A stretch of DNA of 64,000 nucleotides from Lytechinus pictus. Its lineage: Eukaryota; Echinodermata; Echinoidea; Temnopleuroida; Toxopneustidae. This document shows, piece after piece, positions 33,534 to 45,985 of the stretch. Both the position numbers and the translations under genes were made by a program. The first letter of the stretch is position 1. Every line of letters begins with the position of its first letter. The stretch covers positions 47,812,373 through 47,876,372 of the forward strand of contig NC_087251.1 in assembly GCF_037042905.1 (NCBI RefSeq). Direction: 5' to 3'. The notes beneath the pieces are model-generated. The model was not told the DNA's origin and ran no database searches. It saw only the letters and a program-made list of their open reading frames with translations.

Positions 33534-33657
33534 ATGGCGAAACAATACGATGTTCTGATAAGACTTCTAATGCTGGGAGACTCTGGTGTTGGCAAAACGT
33601 GTATGTTGTGTAAATTTACAGAGGAAGCCTTTAGCCACACACACATTGCCACGATAG
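33534..33657 (+). CDS. RAB15: Rab15-like exon 1
   Basis: Residues 1-41 plus one base; P-loop and switch I. Donor GTAAGT. Confidence 0.9.
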
Positions 33658-36600
33658 GTAAGTAAGACTCTTGTTTGTTTTTCTTTTTCATCTTATTATC
33701 TTTCTATTCAATTTGTGAGTCAGACATCTTGGTGAGAGAGAGAGTTACAGTCATACATGTAGGTCTTGACTTAAATCTTATAATGAAATGAAAGGCCTAA
33801 TGAAGGATGGTGCCATGCTGCGTTAGGATTGCAAAATTGATTAAACAACATACTGAATGTATCAAACAGGGTTTACTTCCTGAATTTAAATCATGTACTA
33901 CAACACATTGATTTGTACAGCTAAGCATACATTGTAAAGTATGTACATACAGGAGTTTATTTTTTCCATTATTAATTATGTGATAATTCAATAACAATTA
34001 ATTGCATTTCATCTGTTTAAAAAATCACAATCTGTGTCAGATGAATCATTGATCAAGGTTTGATGTGCTATTCAGGGAACACTGATGATCAGAGTAGACC
34101 AATAGCCCTAAAACCTATGTAAAATACAAATTCCATGCAGAGTATGTACATGTACAATAAAGTGTAATAGGAAAAACTTACATGATCAACATGCACTTTT
34201 TATAGAATATTGTATGGTATAGTTATTCTCACTATCAAATAAAGTTTTTCTTTCATCTGATTGTGGATCAGAACTCCAGAATACTGTACGTACATCATCT
34301 AGCCTTTCAGCAGAATAATTTGAAATCTCATTGAAATGCCTTTACCATTTGATTATTTAGCTTATTCAGTTTCTTAAATTTGCTGATTAAAATATCATTT
34401 TGATACTTGCAATAGGATGAAAATATGAATTTAAGTCTTATACTAAACTGGTCTCTCTTAATGAAGATTGCAAATAGTTAATTCTGGCAACTAACAACTG
34501 AGCTACCTGAGATTAGAAGACTAGATGCTGTTAAAGAACAATCCACTTCTTATTTGCTTATAATTATTCACATTCCTTGGTCGTTTGGATACTTCTGGTA
34601 GACTACAGCTATTTTGATATTTGTTCACAAATGACTGTTTAAGTTAGCTTTTAACCCAGAGATTGGGTTTTTTAATTGTGCCTTAATGGCAGAAAAAAAT
34701 TACAATTTCAGGGGCCTCATCCATCAATATATGATGCTAAGAAAGAAAAAGTCACAACAAATAATGCTACTTATAATGGAAATTAATTTAGTATGAAATT
34801 ATAAAATGTTATTTGGAAAATGAATAGATGTGTGTGTGTCTTTGGCTTCTTGTATACAGTTTATGCGATTTAAGAAATTAAGTATTTATGGGAAAATTCA
34901 GAAAAATGAAAGAAATAAAAAAAATAAAGAAAATAAATATACAAGTTTTGACTTATTACTAACAGGAATGGTGACAGCATCGCTTTTCTTGTATTATATT
35001 GATTAGGAACATAAGAGTAATCAAGTATCACTGAACATCCTGTGCACATTTCAGGTCTCATGACCAAGGTCAAAGTTCAATGAACTTTGGCCATAATGGG
35101 GGTATCTGTTGAATTACCATCATAACTTTGAAAGTTTATGGATCTGACTCATGAAGCTTGGACATAAGAGTAATCAAGTATCACTGAACATCCTGTGCGA
35201 GTTTTAGGTCACGTGTTCAAGGTCAAAGGTCATGTAAGGTCAATGAACTTTGGCCATGTTGGGGGTAATTGTTGAATTACCATCATATCTCTGTAAGTGT
35301 ATTGGTCTAGTTCATAAAACGTGGACATAAGAGTGACCAAGTATCACTGAACATCTTGTGCGAGTTATAGTAGTTTTCAAAGTCAGCACTGCTGCTATAT
35401 CGAATCGCATGATGCAGGTGAGACCGCCAGAGGCATTCCACTTGTTTACCTGTGTCCATCCCAAAATTTCAGGTGGACCCCCCTTAATTTTTTGGCTTCC
35501 GCCGCCAATGTGTACTATGATTACTGATGCAGGGAATAATTTTCCTGGTATCGCATCGCAATTTGCTCCACATTTTCGAAAGACTGCCACGCATAAAGTA
35601 TTTTGTATAGCATGTTTTTACATAGGACTGTACATTACCTACATGTAGTTGAGAGCTTTTCTCTTATGACCAAAAATGCTATTCAAATTTGTAAAGCATA
35701 ATTATTCCCTGCTGATGGTAGTAGTATTATACTTAAATGAAACAGTAGAAGTAGTATCAGTTTTAACAATCCTGTTTTGACAATGAAAAGAAAGTACCAC
35801 TGACCATCTAAAAGGACTCACTCATGCTTGCTGAATAAAAACCTTCAAAGGATACTACTAAATAATGGTGAGCTCAACATATCAAAGGCTTTTACATTCC
35901 AACTGAATTGTAAAGAGGAGTCAATGATAAGTAAATACCTGACGGAAAGAGCAAAGAAGTGCTGTATTTATTTAGCTCTTGATCACTTCATAGCATTGCT
36001 GTTACTATGTCTATGTGATTTGAGGGTTGTTATGATCAAATTTTGGTGTAAAGTGTATGTTATAATGAATAGTTTAATTAGTTTTCCACCCAATTCAAAG
36101 AGAATGAAGTATATAAAAAAACAAAAGCAAGAAGAAAGAAAAACATAAAAATAAGCAGACAAATAAAATATTATACATTAACTAAATTTACAACGCCAAG
36201 TCACAAATTGAACCTTCATTAAACTGTTTCGTGCATTTTCCCAAAATAATTTTGCCACTCTGTATTGGAATATTAAGGTTCTCTTGAAACAATATTATTA
36301 TTTGAGTTGAACTAATGGTTAAAAAATAATCTGTATTGGTTCGAAGTCATATTTCTGTCAATGAAAATGTCTTTCGTTTAATGAGATCAAGATATTACAG
36401 TACAGGTATGTCTCCAATTTATACTAAAATTCATGCTAAAAATAATAAAATGATCTATGATCAGGATTTGTTTTTATAAAAACTTTCATAATCCATTGTG
36501 TTCTGTAGATCCAAAGTATAGGTTTATGTTGCATTTAAAAGACTAACAATGTATACATTTTTAACATATTGTTTTTCTTAGATTAATGACATTCATAATT

Positions 36601-39600
36601 CTATATAGACTTTTTGAGAAGTCACCAGTTTTCTTCTTACAACATTTATTCTCTATCAGCTTTTTACTTTAAATAACTGTTTCTTATTTCTGCATAACAG
36701 GTATCGACTTTAAAATGAAAACCCTTGTGGTGGATGATAAAAAGATTCGCATTCAGATATGGTGAGTAGATCTGTGTATTTGATGAGTAATGGTATCTAG
36801 ACTAAATATTTGCATTATCCCAGAATTCCATGCATGCCTTCGATTGTGGAGGTCAGGGACTGTGATTGTTCGCATTGATTGTTCTGCATGGGTTCACACA
36901 ACACAAGTTCAATATTAACAAATGACTGACTGGGAGCTGTATATTTATGCAAAGCAAAGCTGTGAATTGTACTTTACTGAATACATGTAGGCTATATTGC
37001 ATAGAATGTTGGTTTACGCAGCATGAATGCAATAATCATGTTGTTTAGCCTTGGGGCATGAAACATTCTACACAATAGGGAAAAAGAAGATTAAAGGCTT
37101 AAGCCTTATTTTATTTTGTCCCTTTGTTTTTCTGCCTTGCATTTTTCCAGATTATCTGCCATTGTTCAATATTTTTATCAATAGTGTACATGTAAACTTC
37201 TAAATAGGCCTGTGTTCTCAGAGAGGTTTTGTACCATGGTACAAAACCATTGATTATGCAGATTTATTGTATTTTATAGCACTTCCATTTTAGCGCCCTT
37301 TACCAATTTAGGCGCACTGTGCACATTTCATTGGATTTTCTTAGTCATAGTGTATGTGATACATACATAATTATGTGCAAAAATCTGCATAGTCCATGGT
37401 TTTGTCATTTGTACCATAGAAAAGACACTATAATTTGTTGTCTTATGATATTACCAATTTTGCCTATTTTTATTTTATATCATACAATACAGTGAGGAAA
37501 TATAATATTGTACACTAGTACTGTATTTTCCATGACCTTGCTGTGCAATTTCTTTTTTGTCCTTAAACTATAGAAAGTCTGGTGATTCAAAATAAAGTGT
37601 TACAAATTTCAAAGGGTTTAACTGATGAATTGTTATGCTTTTAGCTTGTCATTTACAAGACAAGCAAAGCTTAGATGTTTTATTTCCTATGGAAACCTCT
37701 ATAGGAATCATTGTATATTTGGGTTGGCAGTCAGTGCATTTCAAATACTGCAGGTTGAACTCGACCCTGTTCTCCCTACACTTTCTTGAATTGGTTTTCC
37801 TTAAACAAGTTTAAAGGGGAAGTTCACCCTGACATAAGGTTTACTGTAAAAACAGAACAAATAATAAAGAATATTGCCGAAGGTTTGAGAAAAATCCATC
37901 AAAGTATAAAAAAGTTATTAGAATTTTGATTATATGATTTGTGATGTCATATGTGAGCAGGATTCCTACATAGCAAATGGTAAAAAATCAATGTAATGTC
38001 ATTTTCTCAAAAAATTGAAAATGATTTTTACTGTACCTTTTTTATATCCATATTCAAATCATTTCACACACGATCATGAAGAGAAAACAAAAATAAGTCA
38101 TCAGAAACCAATAAAAAATGAAATTCCTCCATTTTATGTTACATAACATATGGGGCAGCTGCTCATTTATGACGTCACAAATCCAAAACCTTAAATTCTA
38201 ATAACTTTCTTAATCTTTAATGGATTTTCCTCAAACCTTCACCAATAGTTTTTTATAAAGTTTTCTGCTGTTTTTACTTTTTACAACAAACTTTTCTTCA
38301 GGGTGAACATCTCCTTTAAGAAACCGATTCAGAAGACCCAATGCTCATGAGTATTTGGCTCACACATTGCACTTGAAGTGAAGTTGTGTAAGACATTTAT
38401 TCATTCTGCCTGGTACTGCATTTTTACTATAAGCAGATCTCATTTTTCAAATGAGGTCTTCATAAAAGGGTGGGGGTATTAATCATCTAGTTTTCAATTT
38501 AAACAATCCATAAAAGCCACAATGTTTTGTTTTAATTTATATTTTTTCTTACTTCCAAATGAGGACGATTAATTATTATGATTCATTTTTCAAAGAAAAC
38601 ATCGCCACATGTCAAAACATCTTTGATTTAGTAATATTTGTAATATTTGCTTTGATAACAATGGGTGAAGTCATGGTACACAGCCATGAATAAACAATAT
38701 TTATTGCAATCAACCATTCAGGAATATCTTAATACAAATTTATATAGCGTGATAAGCAATGTTTATAATAGACAGGTAAAAGTCATTTGATCCACTATTA
38801 AGATTTTTTGTCGTAGTGAACACACTTCCTATCTGCTCAGTGTGACCTGCATTTTTTAGTATTTTCTTTTTAATTTTGTCATGATAAATACTTCGTGAAA
38901 AATGTATTAGGTACCTGGTATATAATCACCCTTGTCATGAATGGTGTTCTTGAGAGAAGCACCTTTTGAGTTATAGAATCCTTATATATAAGTTGAGATT
39001 TTTACCTTGGCGAAATCTCTTATTTGGTCTCATAAATCGCCCAATACATGTATGTATGAGTACACAGCATTACCATAGTTTCATATTTTGCTCATATGAG
39101 CAAAGTATGAAACTATGGTACGGTAATGTTGTAAAGTCATATTTGGCAATTTATGAGACCAAATAAATACCAAGATTTTACCAAGGTAAAAATCTGAAAT
39201 CCATATCCTTTTGTTTTCCTGCAAACCCTTGTATAATACAAGGAATTTTCTCTTAATAAAAAAAATTCTGAACAATGTAAACACTGCTTTAGTATATTTA
39301 CACACATTGCATGTTATGTTGAATTTCTGTTCTCTTTGATACTCTTTAAGCAATATTTTTAAACAGAAGGGCATTACCAACCACCATCCTACATATATTT
39401 TACATTTTGTTAAACTACATGTGGTTGATTGTTTGTTTGTTTTATTTCCGTATATAAAATAACAAATACAAAGTACATACAAATACATATAACATGAGCT
39501 GATGAGGTCAAAGTTAAGATACAATAATAAAAGGTAAGGAGTAAAGTAAATTGTATGGCTGGTAGTCCATGAAAAAAATAGTTCTGAAGACAACAAGAAC

Positions 39601-42600
39601 ACACTTGTCGAGACATCTAGTTTTGGTGGTCCTTTCAATTGCCCATGAAAGCTACATGGTGTACCATGAAACCCACTATACACTTCTTTTTCACCATGAA
39701 AACCTTCAGAAGTTACAAGATACAGTTCTATTACCCAAGGCCAAAAGACTTGTTCACTATTCACACAGCTCCCAACTATTTCTCACTTATCAATCATCAG
39801 TATGTACTGGCTCTTATGTATCCAAAACTACAATGTATTCCCTTCTTACTACAATTTGTTGTCTTGTATAGCATTCAAATAAATTGTTTCAGAAAAAATT
39901 TTCACTCTCAATTGATATTTCCATACAGGGACACAGCTGGGCAGGAGAGATATGACACAATTACAAAGCAGTATTTCAGGAGGGCACAGGTAATGTTTAC
40001 ATAGAAAATAGATCCCAGCTAGGCCTGTTGCATGCAAGTTACTATTACGGTAACTTTTCCATACAATGGTAACTACAGTTGTTACAGTGCTCATCAGCCA
40101 GTCAAAATCAAGGAGTCCATGAAAGTTACCATTGGATGGCAAAGTTACCATAATGATAACTTAACTAACTTTGCCATCCAATGGTTACCACTATGTTAAC
40201 TAACGCTGATCTACAGCCAATCAAAATCAGGAGTCCATGGTAGTTACCATTGGATGGCAAAGTTCCATAATAGTAACTTTTATGCAACAGGGTCCAGGTG
40301 ATAAGGAGCCCAACACAAATCGAACCAACCTTGACAAAGACATACATTTGCCTTTGATCTAGTTTCTGGAAGATGGCCCTTGGTGCCTCTAATATAGTAT
40401 TATTCACCCACAATGAATATATTTTTGGAGTCACCTCTTGCCCATTAGCTTGAGTTATTACATGCATGGCAGGGTATATTTTTCTCATATTTTGAATCAT
40501 AATTAAAGAAAAAATGAAACCATATTAGATTACCATTTTGATTGTAGATATATATATGTTTACAGTTCTTTTTCTTTTACATACCATTTTTCAATATTGT
40601 GGATACACGAAATCTAGTTGAAAATACACATGATTGTGAAAATGTGATCAGTTTATACCAAAATTCAATTTAATAACTTGAATGATTTTCAAAAATATCT
40701 TTTATTGCCCTAAATGTTGTTTGATTTTAATCAGTTTCTCAAAATACAGATTGATACCAGTTTTACCAGAATAAAGGAAAACATGTATTTTTTGTGTGTT
40801 TTGACACAGGGTATCATGCTTGTCTATGACATCACAAGTGAAACCTCATTCAGGAATCTCAGCAAATGGCTGAACATGATAGATGCGGTAAGAATGTAAC
40901 AGTAGCGGATGCCCATGACTGGGTCCATCTCCTGTCAGATGTTCTTTTATTATTCTATCAAAAATCAATAAAATCATTTATTGACTGGGCGCATAGGGAA
41001 ATTATTGATTGGTCTACAACCACTTTATCTACTTTCCATTTGGTCTCATCCCTGATGGTATAATCCTACTTCATCTATTACGAGTTTGTCTTCAAACCAT
41101 TTGGTCAAATTAACATAGAACATTTACCATTTTGTTTAATTCCCAGTGAGGCTATACCAATTTGTTTATTATCTTTTTGGTCTTACACGATTTAGTCTAT
41201 ATGATGAGATGAACTGTGTAGGCCTATGAACCAATTTTCATTTGACAAAATGCAAAATAGTAAGTAGGCCAAGTGGAAATTAGACTAAATGAGAATTAGA
41301 CTAATTGGGTATTAGACCAAATGCAGTGTAGACCAGATGGTAATTGGACCAAAATGATAGTAGACCAAACCAACTGCTTGTAGACCAAGTGAATATAAAC
41401 CCAAGTTAGTATCCCACCGCTGCCACCATATATCCAGTGAAACGACACAAACCAATACTAGAGATGCAAATCTAATCACAATAAATGTTCTTTTTTTATG
41501 TACATTGCAGAATAACTATAATTCACAAACAATATATTGATTGTATAATATTGATGTATTGCTGCAGTTTTTTAGATGTGTCTAGTTTTAGTGGAGTTTA
41601 TAATTATTTTTATAGGATAATACTGTCTTTGTGGTTCAGCAAGTCTTGCCTTTGGTTGTAGTAGGTCCATGGTAGGAAGGAGGGTTATAGAATTGTATGA
41701 TCGAGTACAACTCTTAAAGGTGCATACTTTACATTATGTTGAGCCTTCTTATTAGTATTACTACAAGGCTATGAACTCACTTTTTTTTTATAATTGAAAA
41801 AAACCCATGAAGAATCACAATATTTACAATTATACATGTGTATGAAGTTTTGTTGTTGTTGGTAAGTGAAAACCGCAAATGTTTAAAGCTTCCAAGTACT
41901 GCATATAACTTCAGTACTTTGTTTAAATGTACAGAGTGCACTATATCTTATTTCAAAGCTTTCCAAGATATTTGGAAAAAAACATACATTGAAAAAGTTA
42001 TTTAAGGATTGTCTGATAGTTCCTGATGGCCTTTTTGTGTAATTACTTTCATATAGTGATGAATTTTATATCCTGGTATTAATATTATGCTGCATGGAAT
42101 GCAATACTTTGCCAAACATATATGCTGGTATGTGACTGCAAGAACTCTGATTCTGTTCTTCAGAATCAGATTGGATCATATAACGTTTATAAGTCGTATA
42201 TACACTAATAATAGTATAGTGCCCTCGCTCCAATGAGGAATAAGGTCACAATAAGACTACTGAACATCACAAGCCAATTTCATATTTTATAGAGAAAAGG
42301 GACATTTTGAGATTGAGGGATGGCACTTCTATCCAGTACATGTGCAGTAGTTTCCTTGTGTAGATTCTAATGATGCGATTATTATCATTATATATTTACA
42401 TATTTTTTTATAGGGTGCTGGTGATGTTGCTAAATTCCTGGTTGCTAATAAATCAGATGCATCGGCTCTCCGGATTATATCAAGGCAAGAGGGCGAAATG
42501 GTGAGGAAGGAGAAAAGGCTATTCATTACCAAGGTTTCTCTAATCAAAGTAGTTATCTAGCAAGTTCTTTTAAGTTTCATATCTGGAAAAAAATATTTAG

Positions 42601-43983
42601 GGAGTCAAGAATCTTTTAACTACGTTTTTATCATTGAAAAGAGAAAGACTTGCCTTTGGAACAAAATTTTATTTCAGGTGAAGCTTTGTATTCACAATGG
42701 ATAAACTGAGAGAATGAATACTAAGTAGTCATGAAGAAATTAAAATCTGTCATTTTGAGGTAGTTTATATATACAATATTTGCATGAAAACAATGAAATA
42801 ATGGAAACAAATTTTAACAACGGAAGTTTATCACTTTTATCTGCTTTGATGATTGAAATTAAATATCTGTTTCTATGATACGATTTATTTGATGGTTAAA
42901 TTCATTTGATCTTTTTTTTTTTCGCAGTTTGCAAGGGAGAATAACCTACAGTTTATAGAGGCTAGTGCATTCAGTGGAGATAATCTGAATGAGGTATGTT
43001 CAATTAAATACTTATTTATATTTTAATATTAAGCGGGATACAATGTATATAATAATCACATTAGTAAATTCACACCAAATGATTTAAGCGGTCAAGTTCA
43101 CTCCAAAAATAAGTTTATTTGAATTTGAAGCATAAAATTCATTGAAAAATCATCAAAAGTGGATGTAACTACACAAAAAAGGTAGGCCAAAATTGTACGA
43201 ACTCAAGACACCATAATGATTTCATTTTAGTTTTGTGATTCACAAATTATATCAGATGATGTTATTACTATGTCTGTGCAACTCTGGACAATATTGATTT
43301 GTGCTTGTCTAATCTGGGGTCCGTTGCAGAAAGAGTTGCGTTTAAACGCAAGTAAAAAAAATCAATCGCAAGTCCCAAATGCGCGCTGTTGATTGGTTTA
43401 AAATCAAGTTGCGCATGAATTTTAGAGTTGCGATTGATTGCAACTCTTTCTGCAATGGGCCTCTGTGCTATCTTTTTAAAAGAAAAGGATCGGTCCGCAG
43501 CAGGTTGTTTGTCTCCTTGCAAAAACGAAAAGTCGCTTGTCTGTGGATTTGAATGCTTCATATATATTTCATTATTCTATGTACACACATTTTTTTCTGG
43601 CGAGCCATGTCTGAACATGCCTTTAATGTCTGTCTGTACAAATATTGTGTTGATTTAACCTCCGGCAGAGACCTCATCAAGGGTCCAAAAGAGCCCAAAT
43701 CAAAGAGGGTTCATGGCATATTTTGTCTGTTTCACATTGATTTATATTACCTAAATTACAGAAACCACTTATTTTTGTATACAGAAAAAATGAGTATTAA
43801 CAAATCTAATATTATAATTTTCTTTCCCATTAGGCTTTTGAAAGTCTAGTCAAGATTGTGATGGAGAAGAATAAGAAGGACATTGATGATCAGCTACAGA
43901 GTATCAAGTTATACGGTGCCAGAGAGGATAGTACCATTGATGGTGAAGTTGATGATGTCAAGACGGGTGGATGCTGCAGTTGA
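33534..43983 (+). CDS. RAB15: Rab15-like small GTPase, seven coding exons
   Basis: Exons 33534-33657, 36701-36761, 39929-39989, 40810-40887, 42414-42500, 42928-42993 and 43834-43983 join in frame to 208 aa. Seen: P-loop GDSGVGKT (15-22), switch I Thr40 in [20 protein letters not shown] (62-68), the Rab motif [18 protein letters not shown] (120-123), EASAF (148-152) and the C-terminal dicysteine CCS for double geranylgeranylation. The start [12 protein letters not shown] and [18 protein letters not shown] resemble vertebrate Rab15 most and Rab8/10/13 next. Rab15 acts on recycling endosomes and membrane traffic; that role is inferred from the family. A CpG-richer block at about 32190-32600 with a donor at 32341 may be an untranslated first exon. 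AATAAA at 44476 is a likely polyadenylation signal. Introns contain a T2-type MITE, foldbacks and minisatellite-like repeats. Confidence 0.85.
34955..35445 (-). repeat. Reverse-oriented copy of the TGACC repeat, with its 5' end
   Basis: Contains AGGTCAAAGGTCATG, AATGAACTTTGGCCAT and ends in AGTCAGCACTGCTGCTATAT and CCAGAGGCATTCCACTTG, the reverse complement of the start of the 9637 element. Rab15-like intron 1. Confidence 0.7.
36701..36761 (+). CDS. RAB15: Rab15-like exon 2
   Basis: Residues 42-61 plus two bases of Trp62, [20 protein letters not shown]. Acceptor CATAACAG, donor GTGAGT; 61 nt. Confidence 0.9.
37225..37405. repeat. Foldback headed by a 24-bp palindrome
   Basis: GGTTTTGTACCA and its inverse form a perfect palindrome at 37225-37248; AACCATTGATTATGCAGATT finds its inverse at about 37381-37405. 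Confidence 0.65.
37811..38319. mobile_element. T2-type MITE in Rab15-like intron 2
   Basis: TTAAAGGGGAAGTTCACCCT at the left and AGGGTGAACATCTCCTTTAA-type sequence at the right, both with TTAA. Arms include a pair of GACGTCA/GATGTCAT-like motifs. Confidence 0.8.
38975..39205. repeat. Foldback with 50-bp central palindrome
   Basis: Central dyad 39071-39120 (TACCATAGTTTCATA inverted, one mismatch). Outer arms GATTTTTACCTTGG / CCAAGGTAAAAATC and TTATTTGGTCTCATAAAT / ATTTATGAGACCAAATAA. Rab15-like intron 2; explains several long spurious frames. Confidence 0.8.
39929..39989 (+). CDS. RAB15: Rab15-like exon 3
   Basis: Completes Trp62 and encodes [20 protein letters not shown] (63-82), the switch II region. 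Acceptor CATACAG, donor GTAATG; 61 nt. Confidence 0.92.
40018..40298. mobile_element. Compound foldback of the same family in Rab15-like intron 3
   Basis: Contains ACCATTGGATGGCAAAGTTA in three orientations and ends GTTGCATGCAAG / TTTATGCAACAGGGTCC; looks like a copy inserted in, or recombined with, another. Confidence 0.65.
40810..40887 (+). CDS. RAB15: Rab15-like exon 4
   Basis: Residues 83-108, [20 protein letters not shown] onward. Acceptor GACACAG, donor GTAAGA; 26 codons. Confidence 0.9.
41020..41405. repeat. TAGACCAAATG degenerate tandem repeat with mirrored halves
   Basis: Left part repeats ATTTGGTCT-like words, right part repeats TAGACCAAATG / TAGACTAAATG-like words at 12-25 base spacing. 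Rab15-like intron 4. Confidence 0.65.
42414..42500 (+). CDS. RAB15: Rab15-like exon 5
   Basis: Residues 109-137 with the guanine-specificity motif NKSD. Acceptor TTTATAG, donor GTGAGG; 29 codons. Confidence 0.9.
42928..42993 (+). CDS. RAB15: Rab15-like exon 6
   Basis: Residues 138-159, [20 protein letters not shown]. Acceptor preceded by a run of T, donor GTATGT; 22 codons. Confidence 0.9.
43084..43190. mobile_element. T2-type MITE left-arm fragment
   Basis: TTAAGCGGTCAAGTTCACTCC followed by arm sequence ending about GGATGTAACT; no right arm. In the last Rab15-like intron. Confidence 0.5.
43317..43461. mobile_element. Short foldback, GGTCCGTTGCAGAAAG ends
   Basis: GGTCCGTTGCAGAAAGAGTTGC at the left mirrors GCAACTCTTTCTGCAATGGGCC at the right, and inner GCAATCAATCGCAA-like arms mirror each other. 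Confidence 0.65.
43834..43983 (+). CDS. RAB15: Rab15-like terminal exon 7
   Basis: Residues 160-208: helix 5, the variable linker and the prenylation site GGCCS followed by TGA. Acceptor CCCATTAG. Confidence 0.9.
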   Translation, partial: AFESLVKIVMEKNKKDIDDQLQSIKLYGAREDSTIDGEVDDVKTGGCCS

Positions 43984-44521
43984 TGTCAAGTCTCTCTTTA
44001 TATATTGTTTATTTAACTGCCTGAAAAAAAATGCTATGGTAACATAAGATGATGTATTGAAGTATCATGGATGTAACTTCTCCATATTTTTTCAAGTCAC
44101 AGATGTGCAATAAGGCCTATGGTGCCTTTATAGCACACTATAGTTTTGTACAACCACTTTTATTTGAACCGTAAGAGCATTAGAGATGACTTCTATTGAG
44201 GTAGTGTTTTTTTTTAAGTGGTTCAACATACTTTGTATGAGCTATGCTTAACTGCCTAATTACATGTATGATATAGGTGTGGTAGTTGACTTGATATGAG
44301 TATTGCTCCATCTTCTAATAATTTCATTCCATTGTATTTCTTTCATGTTTTACACTCTATAAAATCTAAACTAGGCTTTTATTAAAGAGCATGCTGGTTT
44401 TCAGTGAAGCTTGAGGGAACAAGCATGTTGTCTGATGTAGATGTTACTATGACTTAGATCTTGATAGAGTATACAAATAAACCAGGCTTTGAGAAAGTAT
44501 AGTGGACCTCATTCATCTGAT

Positions 44522-44591
44522 GTTGGACTGGCAAGTACTATTTTTTTTTCTGTTTGCCATGAGGAAAATATAGATATATTGCCAGTCCAAC
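44522..44591. repeat. 70-base hairpin in Rab15-like 3' region
   Basis: GTTGGACTGGCAA and TTGCCAGTCCAAC, 13 bp perfect, with a 44-base loop. Confidence 0.7.
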
Positions 44592-44949
44592 TGAGCTCCA
44601 AATAGTTTTACCCCAGAAAATATATTTTGTCTCATGAGCACCAACTGACCAATCAATGGCATTTATTTAGAATGCTCATGAATATTCAATGAAGAATATT
44701 TTAAAGTCGACTTTGTCAGTTCTTGAAAGGGATGAATTGCATAGGGGTCCTGATCTGGACTTCATTGTTTTCCCCTCTCATCAGTCTGACCGACACCCTT
44801 TCTATATCGAGTTTATACTTGTTTATAATTTTGACAAGATAATTTATATTCTTTAGATGTAAATACACAATCTTCGCGTACATTTTTAAATAAGTGGAGG
44901 CTGAGGTGGATGACATAGGATAGTGATGTGACTTAATTAAAAAATGCAT

Positions 44950-45300
44950 GGAAGCGTCGTGGTGTAGCGGTTCTGACTCTCGCCTTGTAATCAGAGGGTC
45001 GTGTGTTCGAATCCCACCATGGCCTAGCGTCCTTTGGCAAGGCGTTAATCCACACTTTGCCACTCTCCACCCAGGTGTTAAATGGGTACCCGGTAGGATG
45101 TGAAAGCCTATATGTAGTATGCCTAGCAATTGAGTCTTGGAACTCTTGTTGGAATGCTCCCCAGGGAGTGGAGAAGGTGCATACATTGTATGCGGGCATG
45201 CAAGGATCCGATGACCGGGGTAATAATATGTCTGTAAAGCGCTTAGAGACGTCGTTCCGATGTATTAAGCGCTATATAAATGCGGAATATTATTATTATT
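44950..45300 (+). mobile_element. tRNA-headed SINE
   Basis: Head has A-box-like TGGTGTAGCGGTTCTGACTC and B-box-like GTGTTCGAATCCC; body CATGGCCTAGCGTCC and GGCAAGGCGTTAAT; tail TAAAGCGCTTAGAGACG, AAGCGCTATATAAATGCG and (ATT)n. Head-body-tail order is standard for a tRNA-derived SINE mobilised by a LINE. Confidence 0.85.
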
Positions 45301-45333
45301 AGGCAATGATAGTCCTTATTGGTATCATACTGG

Positions 45334-45578
45334 GCATGGTGGTTCACTGGTAGAGTGCCTGCTTCATGAACAGGTCGAGGGTGTGATGCCCGGCTGACTC
45401 GTACCAAAGACTTTTCAATATGGAATATTCTGCCTTCTAGCCAGGCACTCAAGATTTAGATAGAAATATGATAACAACATGTTATGTTTGTTTTGCAGGG
45501 CTCGCTGGTATAGAGCAGTTTTATTAATGAAGTGGCTACCCAGTGTAAATAAAATGTTATTACTTGTTATTATCATAA
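45334..45578 (+). mobile_element. Second tRNA-headed SINE (older)
   Basis: GCATGGTGGTTCACTGGTAG, an anticodon-like TTCATGA loop and a decayed B box GGTGTGATGCCC, then a tail GTAAATAAAATGTTATT. Directly follows the first SINE. Confidence 0.55.
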
Positions 45579-45594
45579 TACCAGTTGGGCTATT

Positions 45595-45985
45595 CCACGG
45601 TTACCCACGTTACATTTGGAGACACCTTGACTCATACTTGGAGCTGTAACTCCATTATTATTGATAGGAACTAAACATCTCTTTATCACAACATAGTACG
45701 CAGTCTGACTATCCTTTGTATAAAAACAAAACTTGGGAAATTTCATTATGCTCCTGGCAAATCTTTGAAATGTGTCGGTTACTCATGTTACATGATTTGG
45801 ACATGCATAAAATGAAAAGTGGACATAAGTGAAAAGTGTCCTCATACAAGGCTTTTATGAAAGTTGATTATATCAATTTCAAAGAAGTATATTAGGGAGA
45901 CAAATTTGTATATAATTCCAAAAATACAGAACACATGGTTTTTACTAGGGGTGCAGATAAAGTGGTTACTCACGTTACGGTTCAG
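45595..45985 (+). repeat. Dispersed GGTTACTCACGTTAC motif, three copies
   Basis: GGTTACCCACGTTACAT, GGTTACTCATGTTACAT and GGTTACTCACGTTACGG occur about 180 bases apart. Confidence 0.6.

Noticed and set aside
39081-39764. 227-codon minus-strand open frame
   Set aside because: Crosses a foldback repeat, has no domain or codon signature, and lies antisense in a Rab intron; composition explains it.
44716-45302. Open frames on both strands
   Set aside because: They lie in a tRNA-derived SINE.
45334-45405. Possible tRNA gene with a CAT-like anticodon
   Set aside because: The stem has mismatches, the B box is decayed and SINE-like sequence follows, so it is a SINE head.
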